Below are positions 24,739 through 36,656 of a stretch of 64,000 nucleotides of DNA, piece after piece; the first letter of the stretch is position 1, and every line of letters begins with the position of its first letter. The position numbers were made by a program, and so were the translations under genes. The notes under the pieces were generated by a model. The model had not been told where the DNA came from. It searched no databases and was given only the letters and a program-made list of their open reading frames with translations. The stretch spans positions 7,239,202 to 7,303,201 of the forward strand of contig RSEF01000004.1 of assembly GCA_003993805.1 (NCBI GenBank). Direction: 5' to 3'. The stretch comes from Himantopus leucocephalus. Taxonomy: Eukaryota; Chordata; Aves; Charadriiformes; Recurvirostridae.

Positions 24739-27525
24739 AAATCAGTATCTGCAAATCAGTGAGAGAGGGGCCTGGTTCCCATTCAAGAAAACAAGCTCTT
24801 TTTATTACTGTAACTACTTTTGTTGGTCTATAGGCTACTGGTGTAACTCAAGTCATCAGAAGTTATCAGAATAAATCAAATGGAAAATTTGCTGCTATAC
24901 AAAGAAAGTAGCTTTGTATACAATTTTCCACATTTCCCAAAACAAGGCAAAGCAAAATGAGTATCACGTCCAGTAAGAAGAGTTCACTGATTTTGCAGAT
25001 AAAACCTAATGCACTAACAGAAGCACTAGTGGCCCAGACACTGAAGGTATTAACAACTTTTAGGAAGCATCAACAGCTTCCACTCAACCCTTGAGCATAA
25101 GACTTTATTGCGATACTTAAGGCAATACTACCTTGGAACTGTTCTATAACAACGGTTATTAGGAAAAGTCTCCATATAGAGCTCGCAGGTCACCATCTTT
25201 CAGTCCACAGGCAAGAGAACAAAGTCATATTTGCACAGACAGGAAACTTAACTGCAGGGAGTCCTTAGTATTCTCCCACATTGAAAAGAATTTGGAACAT
25301 TTCCAAATGAATATCCCTGCCCTTCATATGTATAACTTATCGTATACTCCTCAGAGTATTGAACTGCATTTTTGTGGGGACTTTGAGAGTACCTCTCAAG
25401 CTTTGGCAAGTACTGCAATAAATTATAACTAGCCTGAGAATCTTTAAAATGTACGTTTTTTGGCTGTCCCCGTCCACATTAAGTAACTGCAGTCTATCAT
25501 GCCTGTTTCATAGCATCTGAGCACCATGGACAAGTGAATAATTAGCTTTAGCAAGAATAGCCAGATTTATGTTATGAAAAATTTAACTCCTAGAAAGCTC
25601 AGCAACTCAAGAGATAGATTTCTCTCTTCATGCAACACTAGTCTCGGTTCATATTTCCCATGTAGTTAAGACAAATTGGTAAAAACAGACATGATTTAAT
25701 TAAAATCTGAAGCCTTCATAGTACTTGTCTCCTAAATGAAGTTTCTAATGAAAACAAAAAAGACTATTTCTAAGAGATTGCAAGCACTAGATTTTTTTAA
25801 TTAATAAATAACCTATGTATAGAGTCTTCCTTATAGCAATAGAGGCAGATAGGAATCAAAACTTTTAGGATCCTCCTCTCCAAAACAGATGACACATTAG
25901 CAGAGTATTACCCTACAGCTCTACAAAATCCACGCCACGCAACCGTGGCCAATATCCTAACAACAGGTGTTAGTATTTGTCCTGTGAAAATTCAGAAGGT
26001 TGAAATGTTTAGTTTGTCTGTGTCCTACCCTGAGGAATACTGAATACAAATCTGAAGGCTAAAAATTTTTTTTTCCATGTTAATCATTGTTGCATTTCAG
26101 ATGTGAAATTAAATTTCTTTTAGCACACAAATATAAGCAGGTGATTTCTGGTTTGTTGTTTTCTTTTATTGCTCCTACAGACATAAAATCAAGTACCTTA
26201 GGGTATGACTTTTGAGCAGCATTTTTTTTTTAATTTTCTTCTTTGGTATGTATTTGTTCTTTGACTTTGTAAAACATCAGTTATAAACTGCACTCCCAGG
26301 ACTTCTACAGAATACAACACTGCAGATTTACACAGAGAGCATCTAAGAGAAAAACACCTCCCTCTGACAATGCTATCACTCCGAGGATTTACATCCAGGT
26401 TCAAACGATATCTCCTACAGGGGAATGTGTAGGCCATCCAAGTTAAAGTATGAAGTGGAAATAAAGAGAACCCCCAGCATAGTGAGTCTTTTATCATAAA
26501 TCACCAGCTACAGTAAGAATGCAATATGAAGTCTTCTTTTATTGTAAGTCTCTCAGCATTCACAACTTCATGATTCCTGTAAACCGTGCTTGTAAGGAAA
26601 AGACGTTACGAAAAGGTCACCAGCTAGTACCCAAGTACGCACACAAAGATCGTCTCAGAGTGCAGCATCAAACCAGTACAGAATTGGTGGACAAATACAA
26701 AAATTAAGCTAAAATATAAAGCCAGCAACTATGTTCTCTCTCACTTGTCTTCATGTGCATAAGCCAAAAGAATGTTGTACTTAGAAAATACCTACTAGTT
26801 TCTATTTCCAGAAAGCGTCAAGCAGAAGTTACCACGGGTACTTTCATTTGTCCTATTTCAACTCGAGTTATCTGTGGGCCACAACTGCATCCCTATTAGG
26901 CCATCCATGCCAGCAGACACCCCTCTGTGATATTCCCTCCGAAATGTTTCCCCACACCAACAGCCCCAATATGTCCGTTTTCTCCTTTCAGCCACAGTCT
27001 CTCCCTTATTCCTCTTCCCCCACGAGATTGTCCTCATTCTTCTCTTCCACTGTGAACAGCAGTATCTGTAAATACTGTTCCCTCATACAAACAGGTTTGC
27101 GTTTCCAGTCTTCCTCTACCTCACCTTCATTCAAATACCCTATTTTCTCATCTTCCAGAATCCCTCTTTACCAACTAATCTAGCACACCCTGTGCCCATC
27201 AATCCCTACTTCCATCTACAATTTGATCCTTACATGTAACTTTTTTTCCTAGCCTCCCTACTTGTCAAAGAAGCAAGACCCTCAAATGAAGATCAAAATA
27301 GACAGGCAAGTTCAAAATAACTAAAAGATCTGATCCTTCACGCACCTTTTAATTAAAGCGTAGAATACTTCAGTACAGATTTTTTTAGCTGCTAGAAAGT
27401 TTACATGGCCTAAACTGCCTTTTCCTTCCATAAATTTTCAATTAAGGGCTATTAAATACAAATGCAAAACCTCTAATTCGGAAAGTCCTGAAGCCAAAAG
27501 TTGCAAGAAGTATTACAGGGAAGTA
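24739..27525. other. Non-coding stretch with pyrimidine-rich segment
   Basis: No gene is supported. The part at 26930-27240 is strongly C/T-biased on the + strand, which keeps a 111-codon frame open (26848-27183). Its product is Ser/Pro-rich low-complexity sequence, so I do not call a gene. Confidence 0.6.
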
Positions 27526-28170
27526 TTGCTGCTGTCCATCTCAACCTTACAGTTCTCTTTTGGTATCCAGCGCGGGCTACTTTGGAAAACAGCACACTCT
27601 ACCAGATGTAGTTCTGATCAAACGAATACCCACATTCTTACATTATTTTGTTTCCAGAGAAAGTGCCAGTTAAGCATTCATGCACTCTGTCCATCTGTCT
27701 ACCTGCCAGTACTTCATGTCTCAATACAATTTTCAAATCAGCAAATTAGTTTTGGCAAAGTTTTCAGAGATTATTTCGTTCTTATAGGTTTTGCGACAAC
27801 TTGGCTGCTGGGTACAAGACCCAAGGTCCATTGGTGCAGTAGAAGCACACACTGCATTTGTCAGCAGCAGGCTGCCCAACCAGCATGCTTACAGCTCCAA
27901 CTAGCAGCTGCCAGTGTTGCCATCCCTTACCAGAGAATGATAGCACAGGAAGGAGGAGCAGGAGCACTGAAATTACTCCATTATCAGATTGGTGATGGAA
28001 GCTATAAAAAAAAACAGAGACCAGTTTGGAAAAAAAAAAAAAGGAAAAATTTTAATTATTCCTCCACACAAACAATTCATTTTCAGGTCAGTCCTGGTTG
28101 TTGCCTTTTAAACTCTCTTACTACACAAGAAGACAGGAATATTATAATAACCAGTTCTGAGAGAAACTGA
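27526..28170 (+). other. Longest open frame in the window (214 codons), unrecognised
   Basis: The frame starts at an ATG at 27526 and stays open for 214 codons, unusually long for DNA of this base composition. The N-terminal half is hydrophobic and Cys/Ser-rich. Codons about 105-150 are Gln/Ala-rich from a CAG/GCA-biased patch (27840-27970). A Lys run follows, from a poly-A tract near 28030. No domain is recognised, the mix of low-complexity pieces does not look like one folded protein, and a minus-strand frame is also open inside it. I think it is fortuitous; a retained fragment of a decayed gene or a lncRNA exon is possible. Confidence 0.2.
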
Positions 28171-31100
28171 AATTACACCAACTACATCCTGCCCTCCATG
28201 TTCAGGTGCTAAACTTGAGGGATGAGACAGCATAAGCATGCCCTCTGTAGGCAAAGTGGAAGTCTCTTCAGCTGTGAATGTTAGGACACGTGTACACCCC
28301 CAAGAGTGAAGAGACATGGACACTAGCTCTCCAAGACAAAATAGAAAACAAGTAGCACTAAACACACTGAAAATCTCCTGTGTAGGTGGTTTCTTCCTAA
28401 AATCAGTCATTGTCAAGGCAGAGCAATTTGAGCAGTACTATTTTTAACACTGCTTCATTAAGAACTTACACATGTACAAACTTCCAACTTCAAATTACTC
28501 TGAAGAGCCAAAGATTTTAAAGACTAAACCTTTTGGTTTTTTGTTTTAGGGGCAGGGGAGGGAATAACTGTGGCAAAACAACTTGTACTTAGATGGTTTC
28601 CTTTGATACCATTACTGGAAGGGGATAAAAGCTACATCAATGCTTTAAAATATCTATATTCATTTCTAGCAGCCCAAATAGAGATCCATTTCAGAGTTCC
28701 TAAGACATTATTAGACCTAAATGCAAACTAAGAAAACAAAATCATTTGCTTTTTTCAGCTAGCCTCCTTCCAAAACATAAATGAAACAAAAATCAGCAAG
28801 AACAGCAATTCTGTTGCAACAGTGAGAGACTTTCAACAGGATCGTGATTGAAAGTGTGTAAAATAAGAAGATTCCATAGCTTAAGTCTGAATTGCCATTA
28901 ACAATAAAGCAAAAGTTTTTTTAAACAAAAAGTCTTCCGTCTGTTTTTTGTGTATTATAAGATAGAAAGCCAATGGAGTAAACTATTCTTTATTTAATGA
29001 TGATGCTGTACTTTATATGCAAAAGCACACTTGTTTTTTGCAGCCCACCAATAACAAACACAGAAAACATACATTATTGATTACTTGTCTTCTTTTGAAT
29101 TAAAAATAAGTGTTGAAATTGTCCACAGAGTTACTATGAATTTGAAGTTTTTTCAGATCATTGTAAATGCAAATGTGGCTTCCAGAACAAAAAAGAAAAA
29201 CCAAGATTTTTACTAGAATTAAATTTTTGTCGTAAAAAAACCCATAAAAACAAAACCAATGGGCAAATATAGATCAACAGCAAGTGACTTAGTTTCAGGT
29301 GATCAACTGGGGGTTTTCATGACATATAGGTAGCCAAGCAACAGGAGTTATATAGATGAAAAAATTTGCAGAGAGGGCAGGCATTAGCCACCCAGCCTCC
29401 CAAAGCTGTAAAATATCAAGCTGTATTTCTCAGTAGATTTCCCAGCTCTGTTTTTGGGGTTTGGTTTTGTTGTTCCCTCCCCCCCATGTTTCTTTCTTTC
29501 ATAGGAATTTCCTGCTGTCAAATTATACAGACCCTAGACCACCTTCTTAGTTCCAGTAAAACTCACATTCACTAAGTGTTTCACTCTTTTTACATGCTGT
29601 ATATGGAGCCTGTGCATCTAATTAAGGACACTTAGCTCAGTCACTTGATAATATGACACCCAGAAGTGTTAAACTGCTTGACCTTGATCCCTAGTAAAGG
29701 CTCTTGATTCTGGGGCTAGTTACTCTACAAAACGCAGCTGGAGTTGATTAGTGCCAAATATAGTTCAGACTGAGCTACAAAATCCTTTCCTTTTTGCTTT
29801 CTGTTCTGCCTTCCACCCTCCTCTATGAACACCTGCTACAATCATTGCTCGCCCTCTCTGTGGTCACCCTTTCACCTCTTAAAATTCTTTTCTCTTCCCT
29901 CACAACCTATCTCTGAGAAGGTCTCCCCACTCCAACCCCATGAAGTCCCCCATCTATAAACTACTTCTGCACTACACCCAAGCTTTCTTCCTCTCACCTG
30001 AAGACTCCTTTCTACCTTTAATAACACTTTTTAAGCTTTCTCACTCCTATGCCCACAAATGAAAGCCTTTTTCAGTATCTTGCCTATTATTCTCTAGCCA
30101 CTGAGAAATGAACACATTTTAACAAATCAAGAATGCATGAAAAATTCATTCATGTATTTGTACAAGTCTTTTAAGACACAATTATGAATCCTTGATTTGC
30201 CGTATTTTAGAAACTGTCCAATTAATAGCAGAAATCCTAATTTGTAAAAAGCAAATTGACCTACTGTACTGTTTAAGACGGTATCTTTATTTAGATTGAG
30301 TTTAGAGAGGAATCCAGAAGGATGTTTAAAAAACAGACAATATACCATTGGGAGATGTTTTATTCATAAAGACATTGTGAGAAAAGGACTGAAAACATTG
30401 AAGATGACTTAATTAATCTTGAAATTAATGAAACAATTACATCTATTTCTCTAGGCAACGTATGAACTTTTTACATAGGCTGGGTCTGTACTGGGCTACA
30501 GATTTTGGGGAAAGAATTAGAATTAACGAGATTTCTAATCTATTCTATTTTTTTCCTGGATTTATCTGGTTCATTTGTTTAAAGCAAAACTACAACATAG
30601 TACAAAAAATTATATTCTTTTTTTAATATGAATTCCCTGCAATTCTGGCACAGGCTGTCTTGTTTGACCTTCAGGCAACAGTACAGAAATTCAGCAGAAC
30701 ATACAACTGTGGAAGTGCATTTTCCACAAGAAAGTAAGGACTTTAAAATGAAGGGCAATCTTTTACCCACCCCAGAGCAGGTATGTAGAGAGCGGGGAGG
30801 AAGCACAAGAACTCCTCCTTCATCTTATGCCTTCCTGCGAAGCACAGCTGTGATGATACATATACAAACAGAAGATAAAGCAGCTATAACCTGGCATAGG
30901 AAGGCGTAGTTAGTATATAGGAGTCGCCAGACTTGAACCAGTTCAGAGCCCTACTAGTAAGTGTGGTCAAAGGCTGCTACCCAGCAATACCTATAAAAGA
31001 CACCATGAAATGTGCTTCTAAGCACTCAATACCTTTGGGAAACATTTGGCAAAAAACTCTAGAGTTGAGATTGCTCTGAAAGCTACAACAAATCTGGCAT

Positions 31101-32507
31101 TAATACCTTCTGCTTTTTTAATTACAAACAAAAATACAGTGAGGTGATATAGTTCAACTGGAGCTAGTATGTTCTTCATATTGCTTCTAGACACAAAAAG
31201 CAGTGCAAAATGATTGATCGGAACACATTAAGACAGTTATATATGTAATAATGCTGTTGCTGCTTTTTGTGTTTCCTTTGTTCATTTTCTACTTACTTGC
31301 TACTGAATGCTACACTGATGAAAATGAACTACTGACTTGAATTAAATCAAAGACAATTTTTTTTAGCAGTCACAGTATGGCCAAAACTATGGAGCTTTGT
31401 AGCCCAACGAATATATAGCACGGCTGTTCCTTGTAACAGGCAACAGGCTGCACGTTAAGTTAATGCGGGTCTCACTCAGCTTTTCTCTGGTCTTCCTTGG
31501 ACTGCCTGAAAAAAAATTGGTTTTGATTGCTAAACTACAGGAATCATCTGATGACCACTGCCTGATTTGTTTTAGGCTTTGTATGACTGTGGTGTTACAT
31601 CTGTTGTTATAGACATATACATATTTCTGTAACTATTAGATACTTACAACAAATAATCACTCCGCGCAGAAAAAACTATCTATGATGCTAGTATAATAAA
31701 GCAATGTAAAGGTGTACAGCCATAGGGTAACAGCAGAGGCCTTGAAAGTGTAGGCACAAGATGATAACAGGTGTCAGACTAAGCAAGCACTGCTCAATTA
31801 TTAGTCAAAGGTAATGCAACCTTAGGAACTAGCTAAGTCTAGTTTTAGGAACAAAGTGAACAAAGATCAACTATTCAGTACGTCTAAAACACATAACATG
31901 TAATAAATTCAGATGTGACAGATTTGCAGATCAATCACACAAGAACACAGCACAAAACGTACTTATGCGTACAAACAGCAATCACACAAAACTGACTCCC
32001 AAAGCAGACCCAGGAGCGACAAGCCACCAACAGCATACTGGCTCCTGGTAAACAGCACAAAGCAGCCCCCACTACCAGTGTCCTTCTTCGCGTGAAGGAC
32101 TGCAACACTGAAAATTCTTGTAATTGAGGTGACATAGTCATATTGTTGGGGTGCTGGTGCAGACAACTTATTTCCTGTATAGTTCACATACCCCACAGAG
32201 GTTAACAGCCTCTCTGGCAAAACTACATATAATTACTCTGCTTCAGTTCATTTGCAACAAAAGAAAGAGAAAGAAAAATGAGAACGATCAAGCATCCATT
32301 TAAAATTTCAACATTTAACATGAGCCAGAAGTGAAATGCAGTTTTACTTGTGTTCTTCACAAAGAGCTCAAAAAGTAAAAGCGTATAGAATGGTTTTAAA
32401 GAATGTAAGAAACTGTTTACTGACTTAGGCTGTATATTGGACATTTGGGATTATTTTGTTATAGTCTTGGCCTAATCTAACTGAGCTGGAACAACTAATT
32501 AATTATT
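28171..32507. other. Non-coding stretch, partly pyrimidine-rich
   Basis: No gene is supported. The segment 29770-30060 is C/T-rich on the + strand and resembles an old antisense repeat, but I cannot place it. A slightly GC-elevated part (about 31990-32220) keeps two minus-strand frames open (68 and 85 codons) without recognisable domains. Confidence 0.6.
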
Positions 32508-32572
32508 CCATGCCTTAGTTTTCCAATCTGAAAGAAACATACTCTCACCTGAAGAGCTTTGAGAGGTGGCTT
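32508..32572 (+). repeat. Probable MIR-like (CORE-SINE) remnant
   Basis: The order ccatgccttagttttcc, aatctgaaa, atactctcacct, gagctttgag follows the MIR 3' half, which usually reads tgcctcagtttcc, catctgtaaaatgg, acctacctca, agcgctttgag. Spacing is close to the consensus but several bases have changed and the 5' half is not visible. MIR relics are known from bird genomes as old, rare copies. Confidence 0.42.
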
Positions 32573-34165
32573 TGATATTTTTTAATAGAAGTGCGAATTC
32601 ATATTGCAGGTTTACAAATTGCAATGCATTTCAAACAACTGGAATTTAAATAAGCCTTCTTTGATTGTCCAGAGAGAATTCTGGGGACTTCCTGTTCTCA
32701 AAACTAGATTTTCAAGTTTAAAGACTATCACTTCAGCTTCTATTCCCATTATAATGTGAAGTGTCTTATGTTTTATTATTTGTAAACAAGTTATTTCTTT
32801 ATTAAAGGGAAAAAAGCACTCTTCTTATGCTGCTTGAGGCATGTGATAACACCATAGATCAGTTTTGTCCTTCTTTTGTTCATTTTAGGATTTACAACTG
32901 AGCAAGATACAGCTTAACATTTTTAAAAATCATGGTATCATATAGGAAACAACTTCAGCAACTCTCAAGACGATTCTTCACTTATTACTTAGCCAGGGTA
33001 AACAAACAAAAACTGCAACACACCAGCTGGGCTAAAATCTCCAGCTTTTACTCTGACCCAGATGTAACTTATTTTTAAATGGGGTGGAAAAAAACCACGC
33101 AATTGTTAGAGTTACCCAAGTATTAAAAACATCAGTAAATAATTGTTTCAGCTATTAAAACTGCCTCAGATGTGTTCTCCAAAATAATATGCCTTAAAAG
33201 TGTGCTGGAAATAGCAACACACACCTGGCATAGTGAAAAGAAATGCTTTTTAAACAGATGTAATTCTGTGGAAATAAAATGTAAGGTCAGCACAATATTT
33301 TGTATTGAATCACTTCCATGAGAAGATGATGTTCAGACTGTTTTGGGTGCCCTGGTCCTCATAGCAAATCTGTTCTTTTGAAACTAGTGCAGGAAAAACA
33401 AAATAGGGAAAGTCCACCTTGCCAAGAGGAAAGAAACGATGCAAAATAACGGGAATTAGTGGTCGTTCTTTTATGGTACAGCCAAAAAAAAATTTCATCT
33501 GCCTTGCAAACATCACACTTTATTGCAATTAAATTATTTCACCTATCCTTGAAAAAAAACCCAAACATATAAGGACACATTGCACCATGCACATTGCATT
33601 TACCACAGAATACTATGGGCCTGGCAGTTACTGTAGGGCAGCAAATGCACAGTAAATTGTTACCTTTACTGAAATATGTACCACAAAGGTACTGGTTAGT
33701 GTTTTATGTTCACAGGTTTCTGACTTACACATAGCAGACAGTTGGCATCATAGTCATGCTGTACCTGGACAACAAATTATAAGGAAACTAGTCCTGCTAC
33801 TTAACATACCTGCTACCAGTCTAGCAAGATTTGCCCCACATAGCTAGGTTAGATACACTAGTTACCTCTGTTAAACAATTAAATAGCAAGTACGCTATTC
33901 ATGCAGTACCAATATGACTTCTGTGTTTACTAATCCTGTGTCCTACTTCCTTTCCTTCATTCACCCACCACATCACTAGGAAATATGCAGGTCAGAGCAG
34001 ATAAGAAAAATTGAAGTTATACATGTCTATTTTTAAAAGTCTGGTTTATTTTAAAAGGTATTATCATCCCATCACCTTCATGCCATCCACTAAGACCATC
34101 TGCAAATTCTGTCGCTCCATGAATGCTCACATCCAAACACGCTGAACAAAATCTGACAGTGTTTC
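32573..34165. other. AT-rich non-coding stretch
   Basis: No gene, repeat family or RNA gene is recognised here. Confidence 0.65.
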
Positions 34166-34237
34166 AAAAAAAAAAAAAAAAAAAAAAAGAAAAAAAGGGG
34201 ATCAAGGCTCNNNAAAAAAAAAAAAAAAAAAAAAAAA
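34166..34237. repeat. Duplicated poly-A tract around an NNN join
   Basis: A run of 23 A (34166-34188) is followed by one G and seven A (34190-34196). After a 14-base spacer and NNN (34211-34213) comes a second run of 24 A (34214-34237). The assembler probably failed inside one long A-rich tract and placed its two ends side by side. The true tract length is therefore unknown. Confidence 0.8.
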
Positions 34238-36269
34238 GAGTGAATGGGTGATACTGCACTGTTAAGGCTGCCGGTAAAGGCACAGCTACAAAGGGATGAC
34301 TGGCAGGAAAACGAGGCCTTTGGAATTAGAGAGAAAAGTTTTGTGTGTTTTGGCATATAATAATTTTCACTAAATGTATTTTTTTTAAAGCCATGTCATC
34401 TTTCATATTTAATGATGTTCCTCACAAACCAAGAACACTGGAGCATTGCAGTGGGGGTCTGGATTTCTCAAAAGAATTAGCTGAAGTTGATATCGTTTTA
34501 ACTGAGTTTTGGAGCAAAGTTTTATCAAAGAACTAATTACAGTGAGCTGAGAATGTGCCCAGTTTAAAAGTTACTTAATACCTTATGGTAAAGCTGTGCA
34601 TGCTGACTTTCTTACCCTCCTAAAGTGCAAGCTGTTAAAAATGCTAATAGTCTGAATTCACAAAATTCTCCCTTCAAAGAGAAATAAAACTGTGTTGAAA
34701 GGCAGCTTTTGAATACGATCTTGATTCTAAAGCAGCCTATTTAGAGAAAATGGGATCCATAAATGTCAACACCACCTGTAGTCTGCCTGAAAATGCGCCT
34801 GCTTTCTGACAACAGCATTGATAAGCCACAGGCACACTAGAACAAACATCCCTTACTTTATCTGTTAGATAAAAGTTGAAGGAGGTGGTGGTTATTAGGA
34901 AACTTTCTGTTCCTAATTTGTTTCAACAGAAATCTGCAAATACAAGTATAAGCGTCAAACAATGCTAAATAAAAGTCAGTAGATTAACATTTTTCCCTAA
35001 GAAGCCAGGAACGTTATGAGAAGCCTGCTTGGATTTGGTGACAGTCTCTGTAAAACAGTGCAAGAACATGCAACATTAACAGCAAATTGTCTTCTGAGGG
35101 CATCGCGACCATGAGAAGAAGCTGCATGACACAGCATATGTGAAGCAGATATTCTGACAACGCAAAACCCAATCTTCTTGTCTTCTACTTATAGAAAGAA
35201 TACGACAGAAACAACCTTTAGGCAGGCGGGACACCTTAACAGAGGTTATGAAATAAATGTATTTAGAGAATATTTTACATTGAACTACTGGATATAAGTT
35301 ATGGCTATTCCAATAATGGAGAACTAAGTTTTGGTATTGTGAGAAGCACAGCTAAAAAGAACAAAGGAGTAGCAGCTATAGCTAGTAAAGTTTTTTGTCT
35401 GCTGGAGATTTCCTGGGGGAATTTTTAATAATGGATGTCATTTTTCTACAGGAATTTCTGTCAATAAGTCATGATGAAACAAAACGGTGGCTTAAACCCA
35501 AGAAGAAAATAAACACTTTTAAAAAAAGCCCATAACATTGTAAAAACTTTTGTGGTCATTTTCACAATGATAGGTGATCATAACAGAAGAAAGGGATCAA
35601 AATGTGATGTTCTAATGAACCTTTTTCTATTATTGGTTTCTTATTTTGATTGCCAGGTTATTTGTAGGCAGACAAAAGAAAAGAGAAGGAAACCTGAAGT
35701 CAAGCAGCATTGCAGTCCTCTGAAATATTCATTACTACTTGAACAGGACAATTTCAATGTTGTTTTGAATTAAAATCTTTCGAGGGGAAGAAAAAAGAAA
35801 AAGAAAACACACAGATCACAGGACTTACCACACAAAAAGTTAGGTTAATGACCCCTCTAGATGAATATCCTACTCATAAGGGCCAGGACTTTTGAATATG
35901 CAAACCATATTGTAGCAGATTATTACAGGGATTACAAACACACTTGGACATAAAGCAGAGAACATACAAAGGGTCTTACCATCAGGAACCACTCACAATC
36001 TCAAACTGGGGAATCACTGAAAGGTTGTTTTGTTTTGTTTCATGCTTTCCCCTACCCCTCCTCTACAAAAGTCAATATGTCTCAACCATGCAAAGTCTGG
36101 ATCATTCATGCAGGTCTTTTCTTCAGACTCTGAATTCCTCTGTGGTTGCAAGAGCTGAGTGAAAAAAGATCTAACATACAATTTAATACTTCCCCACACC
36201 AGTTCAAGATCATTTCCCACAGCACGTTAAGTGTACTGTCCAATTCAGCTTCAAATAAAATCAAGCCAC
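34238..36269. other. AT-rich stretch with one weak exon-like frame
   Basis: Most of the segment shows nothing. A + strand frame (34393-34536, 48 codons from ATG to TAA) follows a T-run and AAAG at 34381-34390 that could act as a splice acceptor. Its peptide is of ordinary mixed composition, but I recognise no family. Chance is the simpler explanation. Confidence 0.5.
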
Positions 36270-36500
36270 AGGGCTGCAAAACCACTTCAGACAGATTATT
36301 GCAGAGTCTAATATGTTTTATTAGTTCTAAGTAAAAGGCTTTCTTTCATTAGCTTAATTTAATTCCCTCAGTGAGTTGCTATTCTTTTGAATCTACCAAA
36401 ATATCCCAATTACTCCATAACAGTTATAAAAGAGCCTTTGAATACCTGTTGATATTTCCTTTCAGTTAGCCAGCCTTTTAAAAATCTAGGCCAAACTCTA
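36270..36500 (-). mobile_element. Probable ancient CR1-type LINE relic
   Basis: Read on the + strand, the segment follows the antisense order of the old CR1 3' coding region seen in turtles and birds: agattattgcagagtcta, then tctaagtaaaaggctttctt, cattagcttaatttaattcc, and further on gttgatatttcctttcagtt. That order corresponds to the conserved antisense blocks 'aagtttccttt...', 'ttaatttcattgagtg' and 'atcatatccccttt'. Heavy divergence and small gaps are present and the ends are not defined. It could be another old LINE. Confidence 0.42.
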
Positions 36501-36634
36501 TTACTGTAAATCAACATAGCAAAATTGAAATTAATTACAGCCAACGTGAATCTGGCATCCTGCAAGAATACAGGTGGAGGTAGGATTAAAAAGACGGATA
36601 CAACAATGGACATCTATATGTCTCACCTGTTCAT

Positions 36635-36656
36635 TTTGCCATCGAAGGATGGCAAA
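36635..36656. repeat. Perfect 9-bp-arm hairpin with 4-nt loop
   Basis: The arms tttgccatc (36635-36643) and gatggcaaa (36648-36656) are exact reverse complements around gaag. No T run follows and no gene borders it, so it is listed only as a structure. Confidence 0.85.

Noticed and set aside
26848..27183. 111-codon Ser/Pro-rich frame
   Set aside because: It lies in a C/T-rich stretch that lacks stop codons by composition; low-complexity product.
31990..32220. Minus-strand frames of 68 and 85 codons in a slightly GC-raised patch
   Set aside because: Two different frames are open over the same bases and no protein or repeat family is recognised.
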